Source of the DNA: Paragonimus skrjabini miyazakii
Taxonomy: Eukaryota; Platyhelminthes; Trematoda; Plagiorchiida; Troglotrematidae
Direction of reading: 5' to 3'
NCBI GenBank assembly: GCA_014338405.1
Contig: JTDE01002294.1
Span: 20,165 to 84,164, forward strand
DNA length: 64,000 nt
The translations under genes were made by a program, and so were the position numbers. Below are positions 42,501 through 57,500 of this stretch, piece after piece. Each line of letters opens with the position of its first letter. Position 1 is the stretch's first letter. Below the pieces are notes generated by a model that was not told where the DNA came from, ran no database searches, and saw only the letters and a program-made list of their open reading frames with translations.

Positions 42501-45500
42501 TCGTTTGTTTCGTTTTATTGCGAGAAGTGCCCTCATCAGAGGTTTACCAGATCGTCGCATATTTTATATCATGGAGGTGGAGCACTAATTCGCCTTCAGC
42601 TCAACAGCAGACTGGATGGAAAGGTGCGTTTGGTTGAAAACTTCAAGGACAGTGTTAAATTCATATCGACTGAGTGGACAACAAAAATATCATCTACATG
42701 TCGACGATAAAGATAGAATGATTGAAGTCCTGTACACAAATGTTTATTTTATAATATTCTCCTGAAAATATCATTTATGCTTTGGCCAAAGGGCGAACCC
42801 ACTGTCATGACGTTAATGTGTCCATAAAAATCTCTAGTAAATTTGAATTGTAGGTTAGATGTGTAACGCAAAAGTGTTGACGATTTCAGTTGGAGGTCAC
42901 ATTTGTGTCAGACAGAACGATATAAATAAAGATAATAATCAGTTCAAGCAACGGAAGATCCACTAATAATCAACAGACAGTAAGTAAGAATATAAGGTAG
43001 TTTGTAGGTTCCAGACCTCGTAGGATGACAACAAACTTGATGCTATCGCGACGACCGTAAAGACACAAGATATGACAAACTGGTTCAAGTTGAGCAATCA
43101 AACATCACGTAGTCGTGTGATGAAGGCAAAATGCACATGGCTAGGATCAGTGTATGTGGTTAATCCGAAAGATATGAAAGACCTGAAAGATCGTACGAAC
43201 GAATGGGGCAGGTCGGCTGGATTGTAATGAAACCAACTTCCGTTGTGATTTCCCCATTATTGTCCCCTTTACGATTTCGGTAGTCTGGCATTCATCAACA
43301 CAGTCTTTTCGTTTCCGTACTTCAAAAATAAGAACTTAGTTTCATGCAAAAATTATGTGAATTTTCAAATTGCACACTATCCAAACATGATCTCCGATAG
43401 GCCTTAAAGCCAGCCAACTTTGAAAGGAGGCATCAGACTCGAGTTTTGCTCTTCTTAAAGCTCATAATTCAGTTGACCTCACTGGTAAGTTAAAACAGAC
43501 AAGTTTTTGGAACTAATTTATGCCTGCCATATAATTATGAGAAAAAAGCGATGTTCACGAGAAATCCCAAAATACCCCAACCAAATAGACTGTTAATCAA
43601 AAACTGCGCTTACTCCAGACGGGTAACCAACATATTCTCGGTCTGCTGTTGGCATAGGTGGTCTAACTTTCAGTCACCGCATTCACCCTTCGAGATATGT
43701 TCATTACTTACCTCTTTTTTGAGTTTCGTGAAAGATCGTTCCATATTTTCTTCATGGCGATAGTTGGATCGTATAGTAAATCAAGTGACTGGTAACCATC
43801 CCTTTCCAGTCTCAATTGATCTCACGTTGAGACCTTGCAACCGTCGTAATCATAAAAGTACTCGCTCTGTGTAGTGCGCATGAGGGTCGCAAACTACCTG
43901 AGCTCAGTGTACCGATGCGTTAACGTCCTGGGAGACAGATTCATGCGTTGCCGGTATAACGCGTTCAATGAAAAATCTGAGCAATAGCTGACCCTACGAT
44001 CCGCAACAACCAATGCACACTTGCGACTCTACCAAAGTGCACTCCAAACGTGTACTGACCGGCCAATATGTTAGATCGTGCTGTTACCATGAGTCCACTT
44101 CCAAGCAGCTCACACTCTCATTGCTAAACACATGGTCTGTTAGCACGACTCAGGATTGAAAACTTCAGTTCATCAGCCAACATAAGTTTGCATCAACTAG
44201 CGCCTTGCCAAGCACTGCTCTTCACTGCCCATTCCAGGCGAGGTTAGATTAATAGGAGAAAATAAAAGGGCTGGTTTGTGTGCAACCTGTAACCATTGAT
44301 TCTGCGATGACTGTGACAACAGAACGAGGATAATCACATATCTTCCTTAACATAGTCGCCCAACTTGACTGATGACGATAAAATGCGCCCGACAACTGCC
44401 TGATGTCAGGAGGATTTACTTTGACAGATCCGTCACTCTGAAGATATCCACTACAGATAAATCTTCGTATAACTTTCAAAACGTCAGCATACTGACCATT
44501 ATTGATGTGCATAAATGAACACAAATACCAAAAACGTATTTTTATGCTTATTATCGTTTAAGAGTTCGTCAAATTATTTTCCTATCGAAACCATCAAGCG
44601 GGCTTTTAAATGACGATGTGAAAAGTATTGTACAGGATCTTGGATTAGGTGGCGAACCCACTGCTTCCACAGATCGTTCATGTGATCCCCATGACGAACC
44701 TAGACAAGCAGTGAACATGGCAGGGAAACGAGCCATAAGGTCAAACAATGCTACACCCGCCTGCAATCTATCAAAGTATCAATGGATACATTCATGACAA
44801 AATAAACTGATTCCTGTACGCATGTCTAAAATAGGACTAGAAAATGTAATAGTGACAACAAAGTGGAGGGAATCGAAGAAACTAATCGGACTAGATAATG
44901 TCCTAGCCAGTGGCTAATGGTTTCGGCATTAACGCTCCTTTAGATAGTAATGAGCATAAGCTTATAATATTTGAACCAATTACTGGCGTGCAGATATCCT
45001 CCTCCACAGATACTTCCAGAAAAGATTCGCACAAACTGATTGCGAAAAACTTCACAAGTATGGTTGACTAAGTGTTACAACATGCCTATCAATAGATGGC
45101 TCAACGCAGATGTCATTAAAACAGTTGCTGACAAATCAGTATCATCATTTTCAGCTTTGAGCCGAAGCTGTGAGTACTATGGCTCGGACAGCAGTTGTTC
45201 TTGACAGTGGTTCACGAAGTTGCAGACTGATGTATGAGTACGGGTGTTTAACGAAGAAAAATAAGAGAAGGAAAGCAGATAAGTAAAACCATCGAGTTTC
45301 ACGAAACAGAAGAGCCAACAAATTTGTGGATACAGCCTGATCACTGATTGTGGCACAATGCCATGTCAGGTAGTGTTTCCAACTAGCGGTGTGGATGGTT
45401 GTAAAATCCCCAACAAAGTAAACAGCAACTGCCAATTTTGTTCGGAGAGACGGTCAAGGCTTTCATAGTCCGTGACCACGTCACCGCATATTCAACACCA

Positions 45501-48500
45501 ATAAGCTCACTATCTAGTAGAAGCTCCAATATGAGATTCCCGGAACCCCCGAATGCTCCTCCCGAAATTTCATCCACCATAAATTTGAAGATAGAGAGGA
45601 AGATCGGACACTTCTGACGTGGAGGACAGTCGAAAGAGTTGTCAACAAATGCGTATTCTTCATTCAGAGCGGGTATATGACTTCAACAAATTGACACGGT
45701 TCACTGAAACTCCTCTGCGATGAAGAAAGCCTCAGAGAGTGTGCTGGGCAACCGATTCAAAAATATCCAGATCGTTGGCTGAGAAAAGTGGTGCCGATTC
45801 GCCAGGATCTGCCGCAAGGTGAAGATATGACAGATACACCCACAACCAGGCCAGAAACCCACCTGGTCCTGTCTGTGTTGCAGAACCCGCCGTATTATGA
45901 GACCAGTGAGCAGCTTGGATGCGACAAAGACAGGACTAACACCTCGGTGGTTGTCACATAATGCCCTCGTAACTTTTTCGAAAATGACTGATAAGTGCTA
46001 GTCGAGAGACATCTCTTTAGTCTCGTATATGGAACGGAGAGATGTGATCAGTTGGGATAACAATCTCTCCCCCACATTCATTGAAAACAGGTGGCGAAAG
46101 GAGGTCCGAGTTTGGGACTTTATTACGTTTTAATAATTTAAACTCTAAAGCCATACCAACGGAAGATTGTCGGGTACGTCATAAGTAACCATAATTAAAT
46201 GAGCTGACTCAAGCTAGGTGAACCGTCCCCTAAAGTAATAAGACCATCTATGAAATCGCCGCCACAGATTGTAAACTTGACTCAACTTTTTCACATGCAG
46301 TCCCGCTAACACTTTAACGATGGCCAATGCAACCATAAATCAAGAAAAACGGCACCCAGCTGCTTTCTGGTAAAAATGCCCTCTCTATCGCTTTGGCTTG
46401 TTCGGAGAGGCAAACCGCACAATCCTTACGCGGACTCTTCGAATGTTTGTGTTTCAGTTTACGACTGTCTTTCTTATGTTCGCAGTCAGGAGGGGTCAGT
46501 CACCGTTTGATCGAGTTCAGCTGAGTCAGCAGAATTCCACTTCTATCTTGTAAGCAGCGCTCCCTCGGAATAGACCCTTTCACAAGAGGCTCGCATAGCC
46601 TTTAAGATTCCTGCTCAGTGACCGATTGGATCACTCCACTACTATGACCCGGGTAGAATTACTGTCAGTGCTGTTAGATAGACATTTCGTATACCCTTGT
46701 CGCTCAATTTCAAACCGTACCCTGAAGATGATCCATATCCTTATGACATATCGGACGAATGTAATGGGGCATTGTTTTTCTGGAATATCAAGCAGCATGC
46801 TGAGTGGTAAAGAAAATTTACTCAATGCGTTGACAACAGAATGGTTTCTAACTCATTATCCAGAATATCTAATTTGCTCATGAGATTAGAAATACACCTT
46901 AACCCATCAAACACTACCCGTCAACAGTTTTTAAATGAGCATACACTCAACTATCGGACGTTATGCCAACACAGTAATCTCCTCAGGAAGAAAACCTCTG
47001 GCAGAAACACTGGTCCAAGAAGCACCTTTTACAAGGTATACTGAAAAAGAAACACAACGACCCGCAGAAAGAAACGGTGAAACAGATTCGTCAGACCGAA
47101 ACCAGTTTGCTCGTTCATTGGCCGCAGAACTTATTACTAAAGTACACACGAAAATGCAAGTACACCGTCTTTACATATCGTATTACCAAACTAAACTATG
47201 ACTTACGTCTGACGCACAAACCTAGTCAGCGGCTTCTTCGATTAATCTCAGAAGTGAACAGGATGCAACGTAGTTTCATCAAGTCAGCCGACGGAACAGT
47301 ACACTAGTTTCAATGGGTTTGTTGTGACCTAGTGTGAGGGTATTGGTTTATATGGCTCGGCTGGTAGAATACATTGTAAACTAACGCCCATCAAATGAAC
47401 ACTGAGAGGTGGAAGATGTGAACTTCAATGATGCCCCACATCCAGTCATAACATGCAACACTGCTCCGGAAAAACAGTATTTTGACATTCGACGACAAAG
47501 TGAGAGTAACTTAAACAAGCCAAAGCAGCTAGCACAACCGCCTTAGTGATGGGTGGTAGTTACCATTGTGTTTGATGGAGACTACGAAACAGAGGAGATG
47601 ACAAATGTGTGTAAACATGTTGTTGCATGACAGTGGATTACACGACGCCGATTGCTTTGTTTTCTAACTTTTAGTCCGAAACGCTGCTACGTGTTATTAT
47701 ACGCCTTCAACGTTGTGGTAAGATTGCAAAACCAGCAGAAGCTGAAAACAAAGGACGCTTTATAATATGCCACTTGTTAAATTCTATATTGCAGAGCAAT
47801 CTTGACTTGATTAAGACAACCAAGAATGCATGTCTATTTTGGTTGCCTTTACACTATCCCACTTGTTATAAAGCACTCACAACAACCGGGTTTCATAAGA
47901 CGAAGTGACCACCATCCATTCCATCACAGAAAAGACGTGTTTGCTCTCCCGAAAGATATTTCCCAGTGGGAGACCATCTAGATTTAACATCTCGCTATTA
48001 AATTTCACATATTCCCACACAGATATCAGTGAAATGTCGCAATGCACTTTACATCCTGTTGGATGTGTTCACAATTGACAGAAAGTGACCGTTTATCAGT
48101 TGATCATTTAGCCAGAGCATTCTCACATTGTTCATTTCATGATTCACGGTGACGTCAACTCCGAGCAGATTCCAATCGAAGGTCTCGAAATTGGTTTTGT
48201 TTGGACCAAATTAAAAGGCGTATTCCTCTTTTGTCGGCTGCATATGGAAACCAACCTAATACTAAGTAGCCAACAGTGGATTCTGACCTCCGAAGTCACT
48301 TGGTGACATCCTGCACGCGCCGGAGCAACTGCTCAAGAAGTAGGGATACTATCCCTCGAAATCGCCAAACGGTTACACAGCAGTTACAAAGCAAAAGGAG
48401 AAATAGCGGATTTTTACTGACCGCATCTGTTTGAAGCAAAAAATGACTGGTCATCCACCTTCAAGAAAAAAAAAGGCTGGCAAAACAGCTCCCTTCCGTT

Positions 48501-51500
48501 GATACGGACTCATTTCGAGCATGTATTTGGCTTATGCATTATAAGCACGTGTCTGGAAAACTAATGTGATGCAGATCCATGGAGTAATCATTATGGTTTT
48601 GTCACAGTCACTGTTGCCTTTTTTATCAATTCATTAAAAATAAACGGGTGTTAAAGAAACTCTCATTATGATCAAAACAATTTCAGTCAAGTGAAAACAA
48701 AAAATGAGCACTCTGTAACATATATGTGGGTGTATATCTATCGAACAATTATGGGAGGTATGAATTCATACACACCAAGACGGTTAGCCAACAACCTGAC
48801 GAAAAATGCATTCAGACTGAGGCTTGTTTATACCACTTTTAACGGAGTAACACTGGATTTATTTGATAGTAGCTGGCAAAATGCTTAAGCAACTATTACT
48901 GCAGATAGCTAGTCCTGTAAGGATCTGCGGAACTATTCAAACCAGCCTGATCGCATTAGACTGAAGCGTCGTCCAGTTCCAAAACAATACTGGACCATCT
49001 TCAAAGAAAATCGCATTAACATTAACGGGACTTCACCATAACGTCTAACTTCAAACGAGAGGGGCATGTGGACGAACAGCGCCTACAATTTGGCTACAAG
49101 CGGACTGTTGACGCGATGACTGTCACCAAAAGAGACAAGGGAGTTTGAGAGTTCCGCTCGGCAGATTGTGGCCAGATGAAAGCAATGAGAAAAGACGGCA
49201 ACGAAACTGCGAGGTCAACCCAACTCTATCAAACCTAAGGCCGAATCTCTGAAAAATTCGGAGAGGTAGGTGCAAAATTCTTTTTGGCGTCGGACAAGGT
49301 TGTCCTTGACATTTTGTCGTCAGGATTAAAATTACGTTGTCCTAAGGTGAATTTAGGCAGTCAGATTTGCAAAGTCAGCTTGAAAATCTTTAAGACCAAT
49401 TGATCTGTCTTCAACCATCATCAGCCCTTAATGCCGAGATGTTCAAAGCAACCTTAATTGAGACAAATTATCAGTATCTGACCCGAAAAACTATAGCTAA
49501 AAACCTACTCACTAGATAATACTGTGTCTCACTACAGTCCCTAAGGCAAAATGAGGATATAGTAATATCCAGACCTGACAAAGGTGCATGAATCGTCATT
49601 TTAGACAAAGCTGATTACTTAAGTAAAATGAATATGCTATTGGCAAATACAAATAATTTTTTCGAATGGAAAAGAAAGGGACGAAACAGTGGCCAATGAA
49701 AAGGCAAACACAATGAGATGTAAGCACCAAAAGGACTGATTGATTCCGATATATTTAAAGAAATCAGACCAACAGGCAATGTAATTCCCAGGCCTTACGA
49801 GTTACTCAGCGTGCACAAAAACAGTGCCGCTACAACTGACTTTAGATAAGTGTGATTTGCCGTGTCACGCAAGGCAAAATGAGCTAGCCAAGTTGTTAGA
49901 ATCAGTTGGGGAAAAGCCAACGATTAGTAACCTAAGGGATTCCTTTGAATTTGTCGAACCATTAAAGAAACTGAATGAGAGGAGAAGGCGTTTATTCTCG
50001 CTTGACGTCACACCTCTCCTCGCGAATATCTTCCAAGGTGGGACAACTGAGTTCCTCGGCCGTTAAATCGACAGCGATGACACGAATGTGGGGATACCAG
50101 TGAATAAGCCAAAATAACTGTCGTATCGCTGCATGTACAACGTTTAGTTTAGATTTTAAGGCAGACTATATTGCCAAAAGGACGCAGTAACAATGGGGTC
50201 ACAGTCAGGTCTCTTATTGACTAACATTCTTATGGCAAACCCTGAAAGTCGTTTACTAGCTGGCCACAAAGTCACTCGCTCTTTACAGACGTCATGCATA
50301 CGATATTATCTGTATGGCGAGTGAACCAAAAAACCCTAGTGAAACACTAATGCATCTTAACTCTGTCTACAAAAATATCCGCTTCACTCTACAGGCAAAG
50401 CCATTCGCAGGTATAGCAGTTTTAGATACGTTGGTGTCACGTCGTGGGGATGGCAGGATACGACGTAAAGTACATCATGAAGCCACTTGGTCCGGGCAGT
50501 ATACTAGCCTTATACCATTAAGACAAATGAGGAACTTGGTCTGATGTTTGCCAGATGGAGCTTCGAAAATATGCTCGAATGACATTATAAAAGATGCAAA
50601 AGTTCTTATTTAACACACACCTTGAAAATGGCTGTCCATAACAGCTTACTTGAAAGCACATGCTAGTAAGCACAAAGGTATATAAATCGCTAACTGCAGA
50701 CAAAAAGCCTATTTGTACTTCGTTACCATTCAAAGGTGATAGCGCTTCTGAAAAGATAGCCAGGTGACTTAGTGCAGCAATTACTAGTCTGTTTCGCAAC
50801 TCAATTAAGTGTTCGATTTACTTCCACATCACATTTGCATCTCCACCTGAAGGATATATTGCCTGTACACGCTGCATCATTTTGTGCACAATGTTTCGTT
50901 TGTTCCTGTGAAACAAGCTACACAGGTCACGCAGTACGGCGATTCTCTGAACGCATCCGGGAACATCATCCGGTGAGGTAACATCAGGGATCGATAAAGG
51001 CTTGTTCATCCGCGGTCGCTGCATCCGATCAACATGGCCGACTAGCTTAAACCGACCTAACGAGTCTGTGGAGCGTAACCAAAACGAGTCAGAGGTCATG
51101 TACTAGCAACTACAGAAGTTAGTGCAAGCCGCATATACTCACCCACATTATGCGCACAAAAGTTTGGCCAAAATGCTCAACCTCCCATCGCCATACATCC
51201 ATACCTTAGATAGATGTATCAAGTAAGCGTGCTCATCTCTTCACAAACATTTACAACCCACGTGGTTGATGCTACATAATACGGGCCTCACGAGTCGGAT
51301 TAAGTTAACATGAATGATCGCCATCCCTTATCCAACTGATGCACTACTCCCGGCGAACATATATGTGCTGTATTTAGCCTGACGACAAAGCCCTGGAAAC
51401 TAGCTTCTTTGCTATGCGCTTTTCATTCTTCGGTTATCAGCCAGTCTTTAGCTTGAGTTGTCACACAATCTCATTTTCATTATCAAAAGCGCACCAGTTT

Positions 51501-54500
51501 ACATTGACCAGTATCCGCGTTGCAATTTCAAAATCATATGCCAGAACACGAAACTCGGAGTTCATATAACAACACAGAAACTGAATAGAAATATTCAAAT
51601 CTGCCTGTGGAATAAGCGATTGAAAACAAGCGGTATCACCGGAGCACACGTGAGTCACGATTGGCAATAACGTTGTTTCAAACCCGCGCAGTACCGTCAG
51701 TCATGCTAAAACATTTGACAGTAAAACAAACAGATTTTGTACTTCTCAACCTTTGCTACCTGTGGCATCGAAAAGACGTTATTGTTAAACTGGGGGGTTC
51801 AAAATCCCTACCTGCCGTTTACCCTGTTCTATGACATAAATTCCGCCCTGAACGTGATGAGGATTAGATGGGCATGCCGAGTGGCTTCAACGCTTTCAGC
51901 AACAAAGCAGTCCGTCAGTACATATTTTGAAAAACATCACATGAATCATTACCCTCTTAAACTAACTGCCACTACCGATTAGGCCAAGTAAATCCACAGG
52001 TCACAACAGCGGTTACCACATGACATCGGTACTTTAGGTCGTTAGTGGTGAAATAAAGTCAATACATATTAAGGAATCCTTAGGATCCGTACTGTTCCGC
52101 TATGCATTCTGGTACGCTCGGAATACGTGACCAACTGGTCAAGTATTTACATTGTACAGCCTATGGTGGCTGGGAAACGCATTCCGCATGTCAGTTGAGT
52201 GTTCACCGTACCGAACGTTACATACTGAGACCACCAACAGTTGGATAAAACAGCGTAGCAGTCAAGCAGTAACGCGGTCACGAAATGAGAAACCCCTGAC
52301 TGTGACACTGAGCAAACTGGGTAGGCGTCGCATGCCCGGCTGGGATCCTCGTGATCACTCAAATCGCTGACCAGAAAAGCTACCCGAAACGACACCGTGA
52401 CAAACATTATCACATCACAACGGCCTTGAACTTGACCAGAAAGTACTGCGGTTCAGGCCACTGTTCATTTTAACAGTGACGTGCAACATCCTAGAAGGAA
52501 ACGTTAATAAAAAGATAAGAAAAAAATTAAAAAGACTAAGCGGAGGAGCCGGAAAAGCTGTGAATGCAGGTGCGCCATTGACTGCGGCACGTCACCAACT
52601 CCGATAGCGTCCCGGACCAGCGATCTGAGTGACCACGAGGACCCCAGCCGGATAAGCGATACATACCCACTCTGTTCAATGAAACAGTCAGGGTTATCAT
52701 ATTTCGCGACCACGTCGTTGTTTGACCACCACGCAGTTTTACTCAACTGTCAACGGTCTCATGAAACAAAGCCTGCTACGGTAAAAGCTCAGTTGGCACG
52801 CAGAGCACGTGATTCAACCATCACAGGCTGCGCAACGTTATTAGTTGACTATTTGATCGCGCATCTCGAGCGTTCCGGAACACGCGCAGGCGAACGGCCA
52901 CACTGTTCACGCGATCAGTCCATTTAATGTAAACTAGTTGGCGGAGACAGCGATGGTCAAACACAGCAAGCCTGTGGACATCTTCCTCGCGAACAGGCTA
53001 CGTTTCCGAACCATACAGCAAAATGGAACGTACACAAGCATTGTATACTCTTCCTTTCAGTGACAACCGAACGTCTTTTCGACGCCACAGATGACGCAGT
53101 TTGGCAAAGGCAACTCGTGCATTTGCTATCCTCGCTGATATCTCATCAGCAACATTACTGGCTGACGAGACAGTGCTACCCAAGTATGTGAAACTGTCCA
53201 TAGTCTCAAGCGGATTACTTGCAGTGAAGAAAGTAGGAGTGGAAATGCCCCAGTATTGAAGCAGCACTTTACACCTTGAAGGGGAGAAGCAAATTCCATA
53301 CAAACCAGCCCAGTCACTTGCCTTGTTCAGTATAATCTGCATGTCTTCCGCAAAAGGGGCTAAGTAAGACAGTGTCGTCCGAATACTGCTTGCCGATCAA
53401 CCGAGTGGCAGGAAGAAGCTCAACAAGCTCACTGGGTTCTTCAAGCGCACCTTTCAAAATGTCGTCCACAAAAATTGAACAGGAAGTGGGCGGTCGGATA
53501 CATTTGAAGAACATTACTAGAAGTGATGAGCGCGAGAGAGAAATGTCCACAACCCCTCAACCTGCTTGCGCATAGGGCACACAGTAATCTCAACAGACTC
53601 AAGTATCCCCTAGAACTCTCTAGAGAAGGCCGTTCCAGAGGACGCTAGGAGCAAACGATTCGAAAACAGTCTTTGGGTCTAAAGAAACACGACCGTTGGC
53701 CGCCTGTAACAGTGCTGATGTTCCAAGATCCGTCGTAAGGTAAATGTGTGATTAACGCACCATCGACCAGACCGGAATCCTGCCTGTTCCTCTGGGCTTA
53801 GTGAACCGATGAAAAATGAGCCCAATGAGTAACCTGGGCGCAACAGACACTAGACTGATGCTCCGTGATTGTCACGTAGACTTCGGGTCCCTTTTTTGAA
53901 AACGCGAATCACTGTTGGTAAGCAACAATCGCGGGGCACCTCTTCAATTTCCCAAAACGCCTGAAAGAGTTTTGCCAGTCCTGATGTCAACCTCTCCCCC
54001 ATCACCTTTGAAAGCAGAAGGAGAGAAGAGATATGGTCCAAGAGCCCTGTTACGCTTCTACAAGTTAACCTCTAGAGCCACTTCCGTTTCCGACAGAGGG
54101 CCGTCTGGAACGCACTAAATGACCATTCGGGTACCGCCGTCTATGTGCTCTGGTTGAGGCTAGTTGACCGGTCCCTCAAAATGCTTAGCACACCTGTCGA
54201 TTCGGCACCACTGACTGGTGATAAATGAACTTTTTTTACATATGGTCTCACTTAAACCGATTCGGCACTGTACCGCATTTAACGGCGTACCCGCACTCAC
54301 ACCATTTCTAGTTGTTCCGCTTAGATTAGTTTCATTAATTTTCAGTTTGTTTCGTTGCTTTCTTCTTTCGGACTATTCCACGTCGCTGTTGAGATGAGTG
54401 GTTGCTTGGGTCACAGTACCTTCTGTCCAAGCTCAATGTTGTTGTGAATGAGTGAATGAACTCACGGCTGAATAGACTGGTGGTTAGAAACGTAATTCTG

Positions 54501-57500
54501 AATCAGTAGTGTGCTTGTTCTTACATGACTATTGACTAATCCAACTAGTCATATTTTTCCGGCGAAGTGTCCTCAGTGGTAATATCATCTGGCCTAGTTC
54601 ACTGCCTAATTTGTAAGTTCACGTGTTTAACAGCATGACGTATAAGCTATTTCTGAGACGGTTTGCCAGTCTTAACAGAGGAACTTGGACCCTAATGAAA
54701 ATGGCTGTTCGGATGACGTACGAATCTCCAATGGTCGTTGGGAGCAATAAACAATAAACGTGTGGACCGGGTTCTTTATCTAAGGAAGCCGACGGATACA
54801 CATTAGTCCTGGAAAAAAAGGCTATCCGGGGCATACTGTTAATACTGTAATAAGTGAGTTCGAAGGAAAATCGAATGCCAGCTCAAAACCATGAAGCAGA
54901 ACAAGTGATAAGAAGAATGAACGGACGGAAACGGAAAAATGTGGAAGATATACGTGGACGACAACAGAGAAAGAAAACTTCGCCAGTGCTGTGCCACATT
55001 CGATTCTGGTATTTGTTACGTTTATCATAGTGTTTTGTATTGTGAAGGCTTTTCAAAGCGAAGTAGGTACAACGGCAGCTAAAGGGGATCACAACAACGA
55101 GTATAAGAGAAGTGCCGCCACTAATTTCAGCTCGTAGTCATCTCTTTCAAAATCTCTGTGTAGGGACACTCAAAAACTTTGGACCCCAGCCCGAAAGCCG
55201 AAGAGTCAATAAAAGTCTAACTTGAGGTTAATTTCTTCATTCTCCTACATCAAATCCTGGTCTGCCCACTTTGCTGCCTTTTATAGTCATATCTAGCGGG
55301 CGCGAGATGGAAGTCATACGCAATGTGCTTCAGACAACTGAACTGTAGAAGTGAAGCTACTTTGCGTAAAAAAAACAGCCACCTATCCAGGAAACACGTT
55401 GAAAAACCTCACGAATGACCGTATGTCGGGGCCCTCACGTACCAGCAAACATCACTAATTTGCATTATTAATTCTTGACATGTAAGTATTCAGTCAGCAT
55501 CATATAGTGATTACACGAAATGTCCAACGGCATCAGTTTTGGTAAAATACAAAAATGCAATGTAATGGATAAAAAGGGCAAAACAAAGATTTGTTATAGA
55601 ACAACCTGCTGACCAACCACTCTTTCACATCAGCGATACCCTTCGTATTTATCAAAGCGGTTATGTGCGAGATATAATAAAGGCGAAATTCTATTAACAA
55701 AAATCCACCCAAATAAGTTTAAGAGAACATCTGGTAACATAATGATGTGCACACTGCTGAGATTATGAGACTGATAGAAGAGAAGTTTGTTCGCAAATTA
55801 AGCAGAAGTGTTGAGATGGCAGAAAACGATATACCTGAAGGGAAAACAAAACAGCTCGCCAAAAAAAATACCTGAATGGGCGGAACAAAACGGTGATGTC
55901 CGCTAAAAGTCCGCAAGATATAACCGGTGAACGGCTAGGTAAATGAAGTAACGCAAAACCGAAGACGAATAGGGTTAAAAGATGAAGGGAAGTATTCAAT
56001 CATTTCAAGCAGCAGAAAAAAGAGGTAACCATTCAACTTACCATGACGATTTTCAAAAGCAGATATCTTGAGTACTGTTGACGCGAAACGACTAGGTTAC
56101 ACAAGCACAGATCATACACACTGCTTCGTAACAAGAGACGAATGTCAGGACGGTACAGGCTAGTAAAGATCAGTCGGACTGTAAAGATACGTAAGGGAAT
56201 AGTTCCCTCAACATCACCATCAGCTATAACGCATCTCCTGAAGCAAGGGAAATCTCGACTAGACCCAAACGGTCGATGTCCAGAATGACTGTAAGCATAG
56301 GGTCTTATCAGTCTTAAAAGAGCGCTATGTCTTTCGACGGTGCATCGCGCACGTTATATCGTGAAATACACTTCGCCAAGCGGTCCAACTCATCTTGGGC
56401 CAACTAAGTAAGGTCAAAAAAACGAGGTGACATCGGCGGTGCAGTTTATAATTCTGTTCCCTTGGAAAGACTTCACGTCACTATTGATGACAGTATAAAA
56501 AGCTTTAAGCGAGATAGCGTGCAGTCTAAAATAAAATAATAGGAAAGATTTGTTGTACTATTTCAAAGGCAATATGTGGCGATGGTAAGTTGCTCTACTT
56601 GAGGTCCGACCGCATACGTGATCTTTAGAGTGAGTATGTACTCCTCAGACACCCAATTTCTAATCAGGGATTTAAGAACGACAGTTCTTAACAAGAGCTA
56701 AGGCTGTGTATATGTAAGAACGAGACTAGCAATGGTATACAGGGCGGGTGGCGAAGGAGGACGGGTTGATCAAACCGTCCACAGCTTGTACAAAAGCCAG
56801 CTGGCTTCTGGTCACACCGTACTTCTCGATTTTCAGAAGGCTTGTGGGACAGGACAGACACTAACAATTTAAGCGCAACTAAAAACAGACTACCTTTGTG
56901 GTGAGTACACACGACTATTTACGAACTTTTCTGAAACAAGGTAACCATCTCAGTATTGCACACCATGGGGAATAATGAGTGCGTTTCCATCAATGTCAAA
57001 AACAGCCGGGGGAAAACACAGGTCGGATGCCTTAAGATGGTTAAGGGTGTATACTTCCTTTTAAGCCACCAATTTTGTAGGGCGTTCTGCTAATACAGAC
57101 GACGAAACACAATTAGACACATGACGGGGGATGAGTAGAGAAGAGGGCCAGTTAGACTGCGGCTCAAAGTGTTTCAGCCGGATTCCAGGCAACGTAGAAG
57201 ATTACGTACTGGTCAACTGTTTGCATTGCAGGTTATACACCTTCAGAAGTTTCGGAAGCAGCGGTACAGTCTACCTCGGTTGTATATTCTGACCACCAGA
57301 ATACGCGATACTTTCGAAAGCGCTTTAGACAGAGGCGCGTTTCGGGAGACTTACTGTCTGCGGGTATTACCCGAAATATGTCGATGATCATGACAGAATG
57401 AACAAAAACCCAATGAATCACATAGTAATAAGCAAAGTTACGGCAGATGCAACCTGAAAAGTGAAGAACTACTTGCAGATGTGTCCAGTACTAATCTAAG

